From assembly GCA_965248685.1 (NCBI GenBank), contig CBDFKC010000004.1, positions 372,001-436,000 of the forward strand: a DNA stretch of 64,000 nucleotides, read 5' to 3'. Position 1 is the first letter of the stretch. Each line of letters begins with the position of its first letter. The notes beneath the pieces were generated by a model. The model did not search any database, had not been told where the DNA came from, and worked only from the letters and a program-made list of their open reading frames with translations. The DNA is from VYFG01 sp965248685. GTDB taxonomy: Bacteria > Pseudomonadota > Gammaproteobacteria > Arenicellales > Poriferihabitantaceae. The position numbers were made by a program, and so were the translations under genes. Positions 8,667-17,648 of this stretch are shown in pieces.

Positions 8667-10203
8667 CGCCGGATCCGGTTTCCGATATTTGCAACCCGAG
8701 AACATTGTCGTAGGCCCACTGGTTGTAGGACTGATCCAAGCGTAGGCATTGTTCGCTGGCCTGGTCCACCGGATCGTAGTCCCAATCTACGGGTTGCCCC
8801 GTTGCCAGAGTTTTTTTCAGGAATAGCCGGGTACGTTGACTGGCTTCAACCTGTTTCGCTAGATTTTCCAAATCCCATTGCTGGATCGACAAACCTTTCA
8901 GCTGATTCAATTCGGTTTGAACTTCCGGGTTGTCTACAATATTGTGATTTTCATCTGGGTCAGAATCAAGGTCACACAGTAGCGGTGGATCAATTCCACT
9001 GACGACATACTTCAGATTTCCCTGCTTCACCATCAACACCGGGGCAGCTGCACCTTCAGCGAGATTTTCCGCATACACCGTATCCTTCCATTGGGAGGCA
9101 TCTCCCGCCAACAGGGCACACAAACTGGTTCCATCGATAGTTGTTACCTGGTCAGGCAAATCAGCATTGCCAGACAACTCAAGTATTGTAGGTAACAGAT
9201 CGACTAACGAAACATTTTTTCCTATACGTTCTGGTTTCACCCCGGGAGCCCGAATAATCAGGGGGACTCGGCAAGAGCTCTCATAGAACGACTTTTTGTA
9301 CCACATACCGCGTTCACCCAGCATATCGCCATGGTCGGAGGTAAATATGATTGCCGTATTGTCGCTCAGCCCGGCATCATCAAGGGTCGAGAACATACTG
9401 CCAACCAGATCGTCAACGTAGCTCAGAGATCCATAGTATGCCTGCCTCGCGGTATGAATTTGCTGGTCGCTGGGAATAAAATCTTCCAATCCATATTGCA
9501 CCATTAGCCGCTTGCTATATGGGTCATATTTATCGAAATCGAGGCGGTCTGTTTTGGGCATATCGACGTCTTGGGGGCGGTATCGATCCCAATGTTCCTG
9601 GCGGCATTGATAGGGGTCGTGAGGGTGGGTAATCGAAACCATTAGTAGAAATGGCCTATCGTCCCCGGACCTCGCGAGATCATAAATTTTGCGTCGAGCG
9701 CGATGCAGGACTTCATCATCGTAGTCCATTTGGACGTTACGCTTGCATATGCCTGCGTTGGTAAATGTCAAAGGATTATTTCCATGGGGCATTCGGACCT
9801 CGGTCCAGTCACCGGTCCAGCCAAAGTTCGAGGGATAAATATCCGTAGTAAGCCTTTGCTCAAATCCGTGCAATTGATCTGCACCAACAAAATGCATTTT
9901 CCCTACCAGACAGGTTTGGTATCCACTGGCTCGCAGATAGTGGGCAAATGTAGGTATGCTGGACGGAAATTCAGCGCCATTGTCATAAGCACCAATATTC
10001 GAAGCAATTCGTCCGGACATCATGGAAAATCGTGACGGTGCACAAAGGGGAAAATTACAATATGCCGAATCGAATACCACACCTTGCTCTGCCAGTTGGT
10101 CAAGGTGTGGCGTTTTTGCGACAGTATTTCCGTAGACTGACAACATCGACGCGGTGAGCTGATCGGTTTGAACAAACAAAAAATTACAAGGAGGTTGAGG
10201 CAT
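8647..10203 (-). CDS. betC: Choline-sulfatase
   Basis: A 518-residue type I sulfatase. The formylglycine motif CAPSR sits near residue 54 inside the BetC-specific stretch YCNFPLCAPSRFSMMSG. The family features HFVGADQLHGFEQRLTTDIYP and SDHGDMLGERGMWYKK are clearly present, and length and C-terminus match BetC. It hydrolyses choline-O-sulfate to choline and sulfate in the cytoplasm, which feeds glycine betaine synthesis or sulfur supply. It is first in a minus-strand operon with a GST and an MFS gene. No betA/betB lies in the window. Its active-site cysteine must be converted to formylglycine by a maturase not seen here. Confidence 0.93.
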   Translation of the reverse strand: MPQPPCNFLFVQTDQLTASMLSVYGNTVAKTPHLDQLAEQGVVFDSAYCNFPLCAPSRFSMMSGRIASNIGAYDNGAEFPSSIPTFAHYLRASGYQTCLVGKMHFVGADQLHGFEQRLTTDIYPSNFGWTGDWTEVRMPHGNNPLTFTNAGICKRNVQMDYDDEVLHRARRKIYDLARSGDDRPFLLMVSITHPHDPYQCRQEHWDRYRPQDVDMPKTDRLDFDKYDPYSKRLMVQYGLEDFIPSDQQIHTARQAYYGSLSYVDDLVGSMFSTLDDAGLSDNTAIIFTSDHGDMLGERGMWYKKSFYESSCRVPLIIRAPGVKPERIGKNVSLVDLLPTILELSGNADLPDQVTTIDGTSLCALLAGDASQWKDTVYAENLAEGAAAPVLMVKQGNLKYVVSGIDPPLLCDLDSDPDENHNIVDNPEVQTELNQLKGLSIQQWDLENLAKQVEASQRTRLFLKKTLATGQPVDWDYDPVDQASEQCLRLDQSYNQWAYDNVLGLQISETGSGDESTKD

Positions 10204-10432
10204 CGTTTGTACTGAAATTAATCTACTGAGTGAAGCGTATCACTAAGACTCCAACATGTCTCGAGTAGACTATTGCCTATACATCAATTGGATAATTGTA
10301 TTGACTTGTAATGCACTGGTAATGCGCACCGGTATCGTTGATTTTCTAGTTGGATTATAATTACCCCATCGATCAAACCCTTCGCCCTGGGTCTCTTTCC
10401 GTTTACCTGATAACTGGTTAATTCCAACAAAC

Positions 10433-11647
10433 ATGTCCACTTCTCCCAGGGTCTTGCTGATTAGTCCCCAGCCATATTTTGCCTGGAGAGGTAGTTCCAT
10501 ACGGGTAAAGTTTGATGTTCGGGGATTAGCTGATCTGGGTTACCAGGTAGACTTACTGACGATCCCGATCGGACAGGACGAACCTGCTACCCCGGCCAGG
10601 GTAATTAGAGTGTGGAATGTATTCGGATCAAGGGATATATCCATCGGGCCCTCAGTTCTCAAGATGTGGTTTGATTTGCTATTGCTCATTCGTGGATTCG
10701 GCCTGGTGCTGAGTAATCGCTACGACGTCATCCATGGTACCGAGGAGGCTGGGTTTCTTGCCTGGATGCTGTCAAAAATCAGAGGCAGCAAATCAGTTTA
10801 TGAAAAACATTCGGACGCTGCTTCTTATAAAAAAGGGTTGGTGCAAAATCTGATATTAAAAGCTTACCTGGGAATCGAACACTTTACCTGCCGTCACGCC
10901 GATCTGATTATCTGTACCGGGCCAGGGTTGTTTAAGCAGGCAAAATCCATTGCCCCAGAGACTCTGGCATGGGATATTTCCGATATCCCATCATCCCTGG
11001 TGGAACCTGATGACAAAGGAGTAGCTCTGGCTCGAAGAAAAATGACGTCAGGTAGCCATGAGCAGAATGAACCGGTGGAAGATGTAACTGACGACACCAT
11101 ATTGACGACTTATGTCGGTTCATTTGCGGTTTACCAGGGCATCGATATTATTTTCGGAGCTATTCCTAAAGTTTTAGAGCAATCTGACAATGTGCGATTC
11201 GTAATTATTGGTGGCAGTGAAAGCGAAATTTCGGATCGCAGGCGCACCCTTACCCAACAGGGTGTTATCGAGGGAAAGGTCAGCTTTCTTGGTTTGATCC
11301 CACCCGATGAGCTACCGGCCTATCTAGCGGCTTCGGATATTCTTATGGCACCGCGCAAAGCGGGGGTAAATACCCCACTTAAAGTACTGGATTACTTTAA
11401 GGCCGGAGGCGCGATAGTGGCCACCGATACCCAGGCTAACCGATTTATTCTTGATTCGTCCTGTGCGCGGCTTTGCGAATTTAGTGACCAGGCATTTGCA
11501 GATGCGATATTATCGCTGTCGACTAATCAAAGCCAACGAAATGAAATCGCTGACAATGGCAGAAAATTATATGAAGAGAAATTTAATTTCAGAGTTTTTA
11601 CGAATTTGCTGGGGCAAGCCTACAACACGATGCGAGGGGTTGCCTGA
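10433..11647 (+). CDS. Glycosyltransferase, GT-B fold (family 1/4-like)
   Basis: A 404-residue two-domain protein. The N-terminal acceptor domain begins VLLISPQPYFAWRGSSIRVKFDVRGLADLGYQVDLLT. The C-terminal donor domain contains TTYVGSFAVYQGIDIIFGAIPKVLE and the sugar-nucleotide site MAPRKAGVNTPLKVLDYFKAGGAIVATD, a variant of the EX7E motif in which the first acidic residue is replaced. The ATG start has no strong ribosome-binding site. Its stop overlaps the next gene (TGATG). It probably adds a sugar during glycan assembly on the cytoplasmic face. Confidence 0.85.
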   Translation: MSTSPRVLLISPQPYFAWRGSSIRVKFDVRGLADLGYQVDLLTIPIGQDEPATPARVIRVWNVFGSRDISIGPSVLKMWFDLLLLIRGFGLVLSNRYDVIHGTEEAGFLAWMLSKIRGSKSVYEKHSDAASYKKGLVQNLILKAYLGIEHFTCRHADLIICTGPGLFKQAKSIAPETLAWDISDIPSSLVEPDDKGVALARRKMTSGSHEQNEPVEDVTDDTILTTYVGSFAVYQGIDIIFGAIPKVLEQSDNVRFVIIGGSESEISDRRRTLTQQGVIEGKVSFLGLIPPDELPAYLAASDILMAPRKAGVNTPLKVLDYFKAGGAIVATDTQANRFILDSSCARLCEFSDQAFADAILSLSTNQSQRNEIADNGRKLYEEKFNFRVFTNLLGQAYNTMRGVA

Positions 11648-12462
11648 TGCAGTTTTCGGTTGATACCCACCTACATATTTACCCCTTTTACAATGTCGAA
11701 CAAGCCCTTGGGTCGGTTCTGCAAAACCTGTCAGGTGGTGCTGAAGATATGGTCAAGATTGCTTGTCTGACCGAACGCTACGATTGTAATTTATATGATG
11801 AACTGGCGAGCGGCGCAGGATCGCTATTTAGTCACCAGTACGATATTCAATCCGGTCCCGATAGCCTGGTAGTAACCGATAAAAATGGCAAAGGACAGTT
11901 TTTTTTATTGCCTGGGCAGCAGATCATAACCAGTGAAAACATCGAAATATTGTCGCTTAGCTGCAACAAGCGGGTGGAAGAAGGACAGCCGGCTTCGGAT
12001 ACTGTGCGTAATATCCTGAGCCTCGAAGGAATCCCTGTAGTAGCCTGGGCACCCGGTAAATGGTTTTTCAATCGAGGTAAAATAGTTGCCTCATTGCTCG
12101 ATCAATTTACCCCGCAACAGCTGGCTCTGGGCGATACTACGCTGCGGCCACTAGGGTGGGGTATTCCTGGAATAATTAAAAAAGCCCGGCAGCGCGGATT
12201 TAGGATACTTTATGGATCTGATCCGTTGCCATTTAAAGGTGAAGAAATCAGGCCGGGTTCATATTCAACCCGGATAATCAGAAATGATCAGGACGGAGAA
12301 ATTGACCCGAAAAATCCGGCTGAGCTTGTTCGACATATACTCACTGCTGATTTGTCGATTAAACCGGCTGGATCCCGGGGGTCGATTTTTGACGTACTGC
12401 TAAGACTTTATCGTAACCATAGAGCGCCCAAGCCATCGAAACCGGTGGTTGCTGTTGCTTAA
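11647..12462 (+). CDS. Predicted PHP/amidohydrolase-like metal-dependent hydrolase
   Basis: 271 residues. The N-terminus has DTHLH (HxH metal-binding type). Later motifs are LGDTTLRP (about 158-165) and LYGSDPLP (about 192-199), resembling the metal-binding aspartate/histidine ends of PHP-type barrels. No full family match was obvious. It is translationally coupled to the glycosyltransferase upstream (1-bp overlap) and followed 19 bp later by an SDR, so it likely belongs to the same glycan or lipid pathway. The function is not known. Confidence 0.55.
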   Translation: MQFSVDTHLHIYPFYNVEQALGSVLQNLSGGAEDMVKIACLTERYDCNLYDELASGAGSLFSHQYDIQSGPDSLVVTDKNGKGQFFLLPGQQIITSENIEILSLSCNKRVEEGQPASDTVRNILSLEGIPVVAWAPGKWFFNRGKIVASLLDQFTPQQLALGDTTLRPLGWGIPGIIKKARQRGFRILYGSDPLPFKGEEIRPGSYSTRIIRNDQDGEIDPKNPAELVRHILTADLSIKPAGSRGSIFDVLLRLYRNHRAPKPSKPVVAVA

Positions 12463-12481
12463 TTGAAAAATGCTTTAATAA

Positions 12482-13498
12482 ATGTATCAAGAGTTCGCTA
12501 ATTTTAACGGCAAGACGGTTTTGATAACCGGCGCCACCGGATTTACTGGGCGTGTTCTAACCAAAAAGCTTGCCGCCGCTGGGGCCAAAATAAAAATTAT
12601 TGCAAGGGCCAGCTCGGATCCCGGTGATTTGTCTGACCTCGACGCAGAATGGATAAGAGGCGAAGTTTACGATCCGGAAGTTTGTAAAACAGCCGCTATT
12701 GGGGTGAATTATATTTTCCACGTGGCTGCGGCATTTCGCGAAACGAAATCCGACGAAGAAGGTTATCGAAAAGTGCATTTGTACAGCACCCAGTTGCTAG
12801 CAAAAGAGGTTGTTGGACGCCCTGAATTCGAATGTTTCCTGCATGTATCGACGGTTGGTGTACATGGACATATCGAACGAGGAAGCGCGGACGAAAACTA
12901 CCGCTTCGCACCGGGGGATCCCTATCAGCGCACCAAACTAGAGGCAGAACTATGGTTGGCCGAATACGCTAATGAAGCGGGGCTACCTTATAGCGTCATT
13001 CGACCAGCGCCAATTTTCGGTCCGGGAGATTTGCGCCTTTTAAAAATTTTTCGGATGGTCAATAAGGGATTTTTCCTGATGTTGGGTAAGGGGAAAGGTT
13101 GGTATAACCTGGTCCACGTGGATGACTTGACCAATATAATGATGCTGGCGGCGGTAACCCCGGCGGCACGCTCTGAAACCTTTATTGCGGCCGCCGATGA
13201 GTCTATGACCCTGGTTGAAATGGCTAAACTAATCAGTAAAAAAATTGGAAACAAGGTCCGCATACTCAGGTTACCAGTTTGGCCATTTTATGTTGCTTCT
13301 GATATTTGCTGCGCAGTTTGCCGTCCACTGGGCATATCCCCTCCTATTTATCGTCGTCGGGTAGACTTTTATACCAAGGATAGAAAGTTCAATAACAGCA
13401 AGGTTAAACGGGCGTTAAATTATAAATTTAGTTATGATAATGATCGTGGCATAGAGGAAACTGCCAACTGGTATATGGAGCATAACCTGTTGGGATAA
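12482..13498 (+). CDS. NAD(P)-dependent epimerase/dehydratase or 3-beta-HSD-like SDR
   Basis: A 338-residue extended short-chain dehydrogenase. The Rossmann motif TGATGFTG lies at 16-23, HVSTVGVHG near 121-129 and the catalytic YQRTK at 148-152. The substrate-domain start VIRPAPIFGPGD fits sugar-nucleotide epimerases and sterol/dihydroflavonol-type reductases. It is the third gene of a plus-strand set after a glycosyltransferase and a PHP-like protein. Its stop codon falls inside the first unit of the adjoining 13-bp tandem repeat. Confidence 0.85.
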   Translation: MYQEFANFNGKTVLITGATGFTGRVLTKKLAAAGAKIKIIARASSDPGDLSDLDAEWIRGEVYDPEVCKTAAIGVNYIFHVAAAFRETKSDEEGYRKVHLYSTQLLAKEVVGRPEFECFLHVSTVGVHGHIERGSADENYRFAPGDPYQRTKLEAELWLAEYANEAGLPYSVIRPAPIFGPGDLRLLKIFRMVNKGFFLMLGKGKGWYNLVHVDDLTNIMMLAAVTPAARSETFIAAADESMTLVEMAKLISKKIGNKVRILRLPVWPFYVASDICCAVCRPLGISPPIYRRRVDFYTKDRKFNNSKVKRALNYKFSYDNDRGIEETANWYMEHNLLG

Positions 13499-13676
13499 AA
13501 CTCACGGATAAAACTCAGGGATAAAACTCAGAGATAAAACTCAGAGATAAAACTCAGAGATAAAACTCAGAGATAAAACTCAGAGATAAAACTCAGAGAT
13601 AAAACTCAGAGATAAAACTCAGAGATAAAACTCAGAGATAAAACTCAGAGATAAAACTCAGAGATAAAACTCAGAG
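13495..13676. repeat. Tandem repeat, 14 units of 13 bp
   Basis: The unit is ATAAAACTCAGAG. Starts can be followed every 13 bp from 13495 to 13664, giving 14 copies. The first three units differ at the last bases (ACGG and AGGG variants) and the rest are identical, which suggests recent expansion by slippage. The array begins in the stop codon of the SDR gene and ends a few bases before the stop codon of the convergent glycosyltransferase, so it fills the space between two 3' ends. The unit carries a TAA stop and is not a multiple of three. It is not CRISPR, because there are no spacers. Confidence 0.97.
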
Positions 13677-13681
13677 ACATA

Positions 13682-14629
13682 TCACCTGAAGATGTTATGT
13701 AACTTCATCCGAACGTTCTCAAGCATGCGAAGCGCAGGGGGAGGCGGTGAAATTTGTTGGGCCAATGTGGAATAATATTCATACTCTCCGGATGAATTTT
13801 CGGCTCTGAGATCCTGCAGGCGAAGCCATAGTCGATACCAGGCAATTCGTAGCGGCTTCGACAGTGGTTTTTTCTGACTTTCCCAGTTTTTGATGGCGGT
13901 TAGATGAATGATGGTGGTTTCCCACTGTAGTTTTGCATCCTGTCGAAACTCATGACTGACCGACTCCTGCCTTTTTCTGTAGCGAATACCGGTATAACCG
14001 CAGTGGGCCAGGGCGTAGCCACTGAGAAATGCCCGCAGTATTAATTCAGTATCGCTGGCGCATCCCCATTTTTCGTCCCACTTACCGATATTTATCAAGG
14101 CTAACCGGGAGAAAAGCATTGCGCAGGAATGCCACAACTGACTATCTGCAAAAAGGTGGGAAAATATAAACTCCGGGGTTAACAGTTGATCCTTTTCGGG
14201 AGAAATTCCGGCGAGCTGGTAGCCTCTTAATCCATAAGTACTGCAATTCTCCAGATTGCTGTCGCATTCCAGGGCGAGGCATGCAGCAAACCCTGCATTG
14301 GGGTTTGATTTGATTGCGTTGAGCAGGACTTCAATGGTTTTCGGTGACATGACATCGTCTCCGTCAAGCTTCATAACATGATCACCAGTCGCTCTTGCTA
14401 ACCCCATATTCCAGTTTCTGGTCATCCCCAGCCGCTCAGGGTTTAGAAAGTATTTGATTCTGTTGTCGTCGAATCCTGCAACGACTTGCTGGCAGCGTGG
14501 GTCGACTCCTTCGTCGGATACAATAATTTCAAGCTCAGGCCAGCTTTGTCGTAATACAGACCGTATGGACTGCTCCAGAAATTGGCCGTCCTGATAGCAG
14601 GGAATGATGACACTGACGGGAACTGGCAA
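13682..14629 (-). CDS. Glycosyltransferase family 2
   Basis: A 315-residue GT-A enzyme. The N-terminus is VSVIIPCYQDGQFLEQSIRSVLRQSWPELEIIVSDEG and the metal-binding DXD motif is KLDGDDVMSP near residue 95. There is a downstream acceptor region and a basic C-terminus. The start is a TTG at 14629-14627 that gives the expected MPVPVSVIIPCYQ beginning. It transfers a sugar from a nucleotide donor; the acceptor is unknown. It converges on the SDR gene across the 13-bp repeat array, which lies immediately after its stop codon. Confidence 0.88.
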   Translation of the reverse strand: MPVPVSVIIPCYQDGQFLEQSIRSVLRQSWPELEIIVSDEGVDPRCQQVVAGFDDNRIKYFLNPERLGMTRNWNMGLARATGDHVMKLDGDDVMSPKTIEVLLNAIKSNPNAGFAACLALECDSNLENCSTYGLRGYQLAGISPEKDQLLTPEFIFSHLFADSQLWHSCAMLFSRLALINIGKWDEKWGCASDTELILRAFLSGYALAHCGYTGIRYRKRQESVSHEFRQDAKLQWETTIIHLTAIKNWESQKKPLSKPLRIAWYRLWLRLQDLRAENSSGEYEYYSTLAQQISPPPPALRMLENVRMKLHNIFR

Positions 14630-14761
14630 TTAGTTAGGCTGGCTAGCTCGGGAGGGGAAACCCCGAGAATAACGGTGAACCGGATAAACTTGCAATGAAT
14701 CTGAAATTGGGCGAACCTTTAGCAACTAATTCCGTCCTATTCTCATGCGTGGAGAGAAAAT

Positions 14762-15313
14762 ATGAAACTAATACATACCCTTACCCTGATGGGACTGCTG
14801 GTATTTCCCGCCAGCTATGCGGATCAGTCGTCACCCAAGTTGGACGCATTATTCGATACGCTTTTGCAGATTGACACCACTCCTGGCCAGGCTCGAATCG
14901 TAACTTCGGAAATCTGGAAGCAATGGCTCGAATCCGAGGATGAAGAGGCCCGACGACTGATGGATCTCGGGATAAGCCGAATGAATCAACTGGCCTTGAA
15001 AGAGGCGGTGGAAATTTTTTCTGAGTTAATCGATTTGAAACCAAATTTCGCTGAAGCCTGGAACAAACGAGCTACTGTCTATTACATGATGGGACAATTC
15101 GACAAGTCCACGGCCGACGTAGTCGAAACTCTGAGTCTCGAGCCACGGCATTTCGGCGCTTTGTCGGGCCAGGGTTTGATTTATATCCAGATCAATCGTC
15201 GTGAGGCTGCGCTCGATTGGTTTAAAAGGGCGTTGGCGGTGAATCCATTTATGGAAAATATTCAAATCGGCGTTGAACAACTGGAACAAGAGATAAAGGG
15301 CAAAATTATATAG
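14762..15313 (+). CDS. Exported TPR-repeat protein
   Basis: 183 residues with a signal peptide (MKLIHTLTLMGLLVFPASYA, cleavage after about residue 20). Two to three tetratricopeptide repeats follow: MDLGISRMNQLALKEAVEIFSELIDLKPNFAEAWNKRATVYYMMGQFDKSTADVVETLSLEPRHFGALSGQGLIYIQINRREAALDWFKRALAVNP, in which the canonical W/L-G-Y-A-F-A-P spacing is visible. It is a probable periplasmic protein-protein interaction module. GGAGAG lies just before the ATG. No partner is evident nearby. Confidence 0.87.
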   Translation: MKLIHTLTLMGLLVFPASYADQSSPKLDALFDTLLQIDTTPGQARIVTSEIWKQWLESEDEEARRLMDLGISRMNQLALKEAVEIFSELIDLKPNFAEAWNKRATVYYMMGQFDKSTADVVETLSLEPRHFGALSGQGLIYIQINRREAALDWFKRALAVNPFMENIQIGVEQLEQEIKGKII

Positions 15314-15523
15314 AGCCTGGCGACTTCTCCATTTTTTCAGAGATTCCTTGATTTCCAGGGAAACACTTTTATCGACCTCTGGGTAAGTCCCTGTATGGGT
15401 AAAAGACTAACCATTCATGGCGGCGGTCATTCCGATGTCGGTACTGTGATATAGCGGTCAAACATTAATTGCATCAAGCAACAATAGCTAATAACATTCC
15501 CCGATAATAATCAGGAGAATGAA

Positions 15524-17593
15524 GTGATATTACAGGTAAAAACCTGCCAGATTACCGATACAGCCTTGCTAATGGCTGTGTTTCTATTATCTTTTCTCTG
15601 GATATCCCCCCCGGCACTGGCAGTAAACAAAATTGCCCTGGTTGTCGGTAATAATACCTACGAAAATATTACTAATTTGAAAAAACCAGTTACCGATGCT
15701 GAATCAATTTCGAAAGCCCTGACAGCGCTGGATTTTAATGTTATTCAAGCAATAGACGTAACTCGTAGGCTTTTTAATCAGAAATTTCAGGAATTCATTT
15801 CGAAAATTCAGGAAGGTGATGTAGCGCTGATTTATTACGCCGGACACAGCGTGGAGATTGCCGGGAAAAACTATCTATTACCAGTAGACGTCCCCCCGGC
15901 GCAACCTGGACAAGAGGGATTTATCGGATCTGAATCTATTGGATTAGGCACATTACTTGGAAATCTGACGAGAAAAGCGGCGCGCCTGAATGTCGTTGTT
16001 CTGGATGCCTGCAGGGATAACCCGTTTATCAATTCCAAAAGCCTGGGTGTCGGCGGAACCCGTGGTCTGGCACCGGTCAGGGCACCAAAAAATACTATGG
16101 TGCTTTATTCAGCCGGGGTAGGGGAAGCCGCCTTGGGGGGGTTAAGTGACGCCGATAGCAACCAAAACTCCATATTCGTACGGACGCTGATATCTTCGAT
16201 GTCAAAGCCGGGTGTCAATCTTAAGGATATGGCAGCAGAGGTTAGCAAATCTGTGAGTTCTCTTGCCGCGACAATTTCCCACGAGCAAACACCGGCCATA
16301 TTTGATCAAACCGGGGCAGAATTTTTATTTGTTGAGGACAAAATTTTTGGCGATCCGGCTACCGATGCTACTGCTGGGACGGCGGTGACCACGGACCAGA
16401 ATAATTATGAAATAGACTTTTGGGAAGAAGTAAAAGCTAGCCCGTCCGAGGAAATGTACGAGGCTTATTTGGCGCAATACCCCGAGGGGCATTTTGCCAG
16501 AATTGCAAAAATAAGATTGAGGAAATTCCAACCCGAAGCTGTGCAGGTCGCCCAGTTAGTCGTCAGCGCCAATATTCCGGTCGACAATATCAGGATAAAC
16601 GGAGAAGATCTGGGGCCAGCGCGGCAGGACCTTGAACTCAAGCCCGGTAAATACACCATAGAGGTGACTAAAAAGGGATACCGCAAATTCGAAAAAAGTG
16701 TTGTACTGAAGGCGGGATTTAAACAGACGGTTGATGCACAGTTAATAGTTATCGCTGTCCAACAGCCCGTTCCCACAACCATACCCGAGCCCAACCAATA
16801 TGGATTGGATATGGTAAGGATTGCTGGCGGAGAGTTAGTAATCGGCAGTCCAGAGTCAGAACCGGATCGGAAAGATAACGAGAAACAATTTAAGCTGCAG
16901 ATTGATTCTTTTCGGCTTAATCGTACCGAAGTAACCGTAGCGGCCTTCGAAAAGTTTGTTGCAGCAACCGGCTATCGAACCGATGCGGAAAAAAATGCAG
17001 GAGGTGAAAAAGGCTGCTGGGCGTTTGCGAATGACAAATGGGTGGCTGCTCCAGGGATTACCTATAAAAACCCAGGCTTCGCCCAAACCGGCAAACATCC
17101 TGTAGTCTGTGTAAGCAATCGGGATACCAGTGCTTATATCAAGTGGCTGAATGAAGTAACCGGCAGGGCGTTTCGTTTGCCCACCGAAGCGGAGTGGGAA
17201 TACGCCGCTCGAGCCGGTGTTTCCCGAGCCCGGTTCTGGGGACAGGCTGCTGGCAACGCGTGTCGATATGCCAACATTGCAGACCAAGGTAACTGGAAGA
17301 GCAACTTCCCGTGTAATGATAGGATAAAATTTACTGCTCCTGTAGGCAGCTACGAAAGCAATCCATATGGTCTCAAGGATACCCTTGGAAACGTCTGGGA
17401 GTGGACATGTTCTAACTGGCGAAAAAGCTATAATGACAGTGCGAATCGCTGCAGCCGTTCGGCTAATCGTTATGCATTGAGGGGCGGATCATGGCTCAAT
17501 GATCCGGCCCGGGTTCGAGCTGCCGCTCGTTTTAATGGAGATCGCGCAGCGCGCCTTCACAATTTGGGATTTCGCCTGGTGGAGATCAAGTAA
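15524..17593 (+). CDS. Exported caspase-like (peptidase C14) protein with PEGA and FGE/SUMF1-fold domains
   Basis: 689 residues. The GTG at 15524 has AGGAG just upstream. A signal-like hydrophobic segment covers 13-33. The caspase-like domain spans about 36-270 with the catalytic dyad visible as YYAGHS (His108) and VLDACRDNP (Cys163). A short WEEV...YEAYLAQYPEGHFA segment is at 300-325, a PEGA-like beta domain at about 345-408, and an FGE-sulfatase/C-type-lectin-like fold at about 425-689 ending in RGGSW...GFRLVEIK. The cysteine pair needed for true formylglycine generation is absent (GGSWLNDPARVRAAARF), so the last domain probably binds rather than oxidises. Likely a periplasmic or surface signalling protease; substrate unknown. 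Confidence 0.88.
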   Translation: MILQVKTCQITDTALLMAVFLLSFLWISPPALAVNKIALVVGNNTYENITNLKKPVTDAESISKALTALDFNVIQAIDVTRRLFNQKFQEFISKIQEGDVALIYYAGHSVEIAGKNYLLPVDVPPAQPGQEGFIGSESIGLGTLLGNLTRKAARLNVVVLDACRDNPFINSKSLGVGGTRGLAPVRAPKNTMVLYSAGVGEAALGGLSDADSNQNSIFVRTLISSMSKPGVNLKDMAAEVSKSVSSLAATISHEQTPAIFDQTGAEFLFVEDKIFGDPATDATAGTAVTTDQNNYEIDFWEEVKASPSEEMYEAYLAQYPEGHFARIAKIRLRKFQPEAVQVAQLVVSANIPVDNIRINGEDLGPARQDLELKPGKYTIEVTKKGYRKFEKSVVLKAGFKQTVDAQLIVIAVQQPVPTTIPEPNQYGLDMVRIAGGELVIGSPESEPDRKDNEKQFKLQIDSFRLNRTEVTVAAFEKFVAATGYRTDAEKNAGGEKGCWAFANDKWVAAPGITYKNPGFAQTGKHPVVCVSNRDTSAYIKWLNEVTGRAFRLPTEAEWEYAARAGVSRARFWGQAAGNACRYANIADQGNWKSNFPCNDRIKFTAPVGSYESNPYGLKDTLGNVWEWTCSNWRKSYNDSANRCSRSANRYALRGGSWLNDPARVRAAARFNGDRAARLHNLGFRLVEIK

Positions 17594-17603
17594 CCAGTTT
17601 GAT

Positions 17604-17643
17604 CCAGCGTTGAACCTGAAGAACAAGATCAATCTGACGCTGG
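17604..17643. terminator. Possible hairpin between convergent genes
   Basis: CCAGCGT (17604-17610) pairs perfectly with ACGCTGG (17637-17643) across a 26-base loop. It lies just after the caspase-like gene and at the 3' end of the convergent monooxygenase. There is no T-run, and the loop is long, so this is only a weak candidate. Confidence 0.25.
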
Positions 17644-17648
17644 CCAGC

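Noticed and set aside
13495..13676. CRISPR array
   Set aside because: The 13-bp units are contiguous with no spacers and no cas genes are near.
16796..17593. The FGE-fold C-terminus as a variable protein of a diversity-generating retroelement
   Set aside because: No reverse transcriptase or template repeat was seen in the window, and the terminal region is not rich in the asparagine-type codons expected of a variable repeat.
16796..17593. The FGE-fold domain as the maturase of the choline-sulfatase
   Set aside because: The conserved cysteine pair needed for formylglycine formation is missing, and this protein appears to be exported while sulfatase maturation by FGE-like enzymes occurs before or during folding elsewhere.
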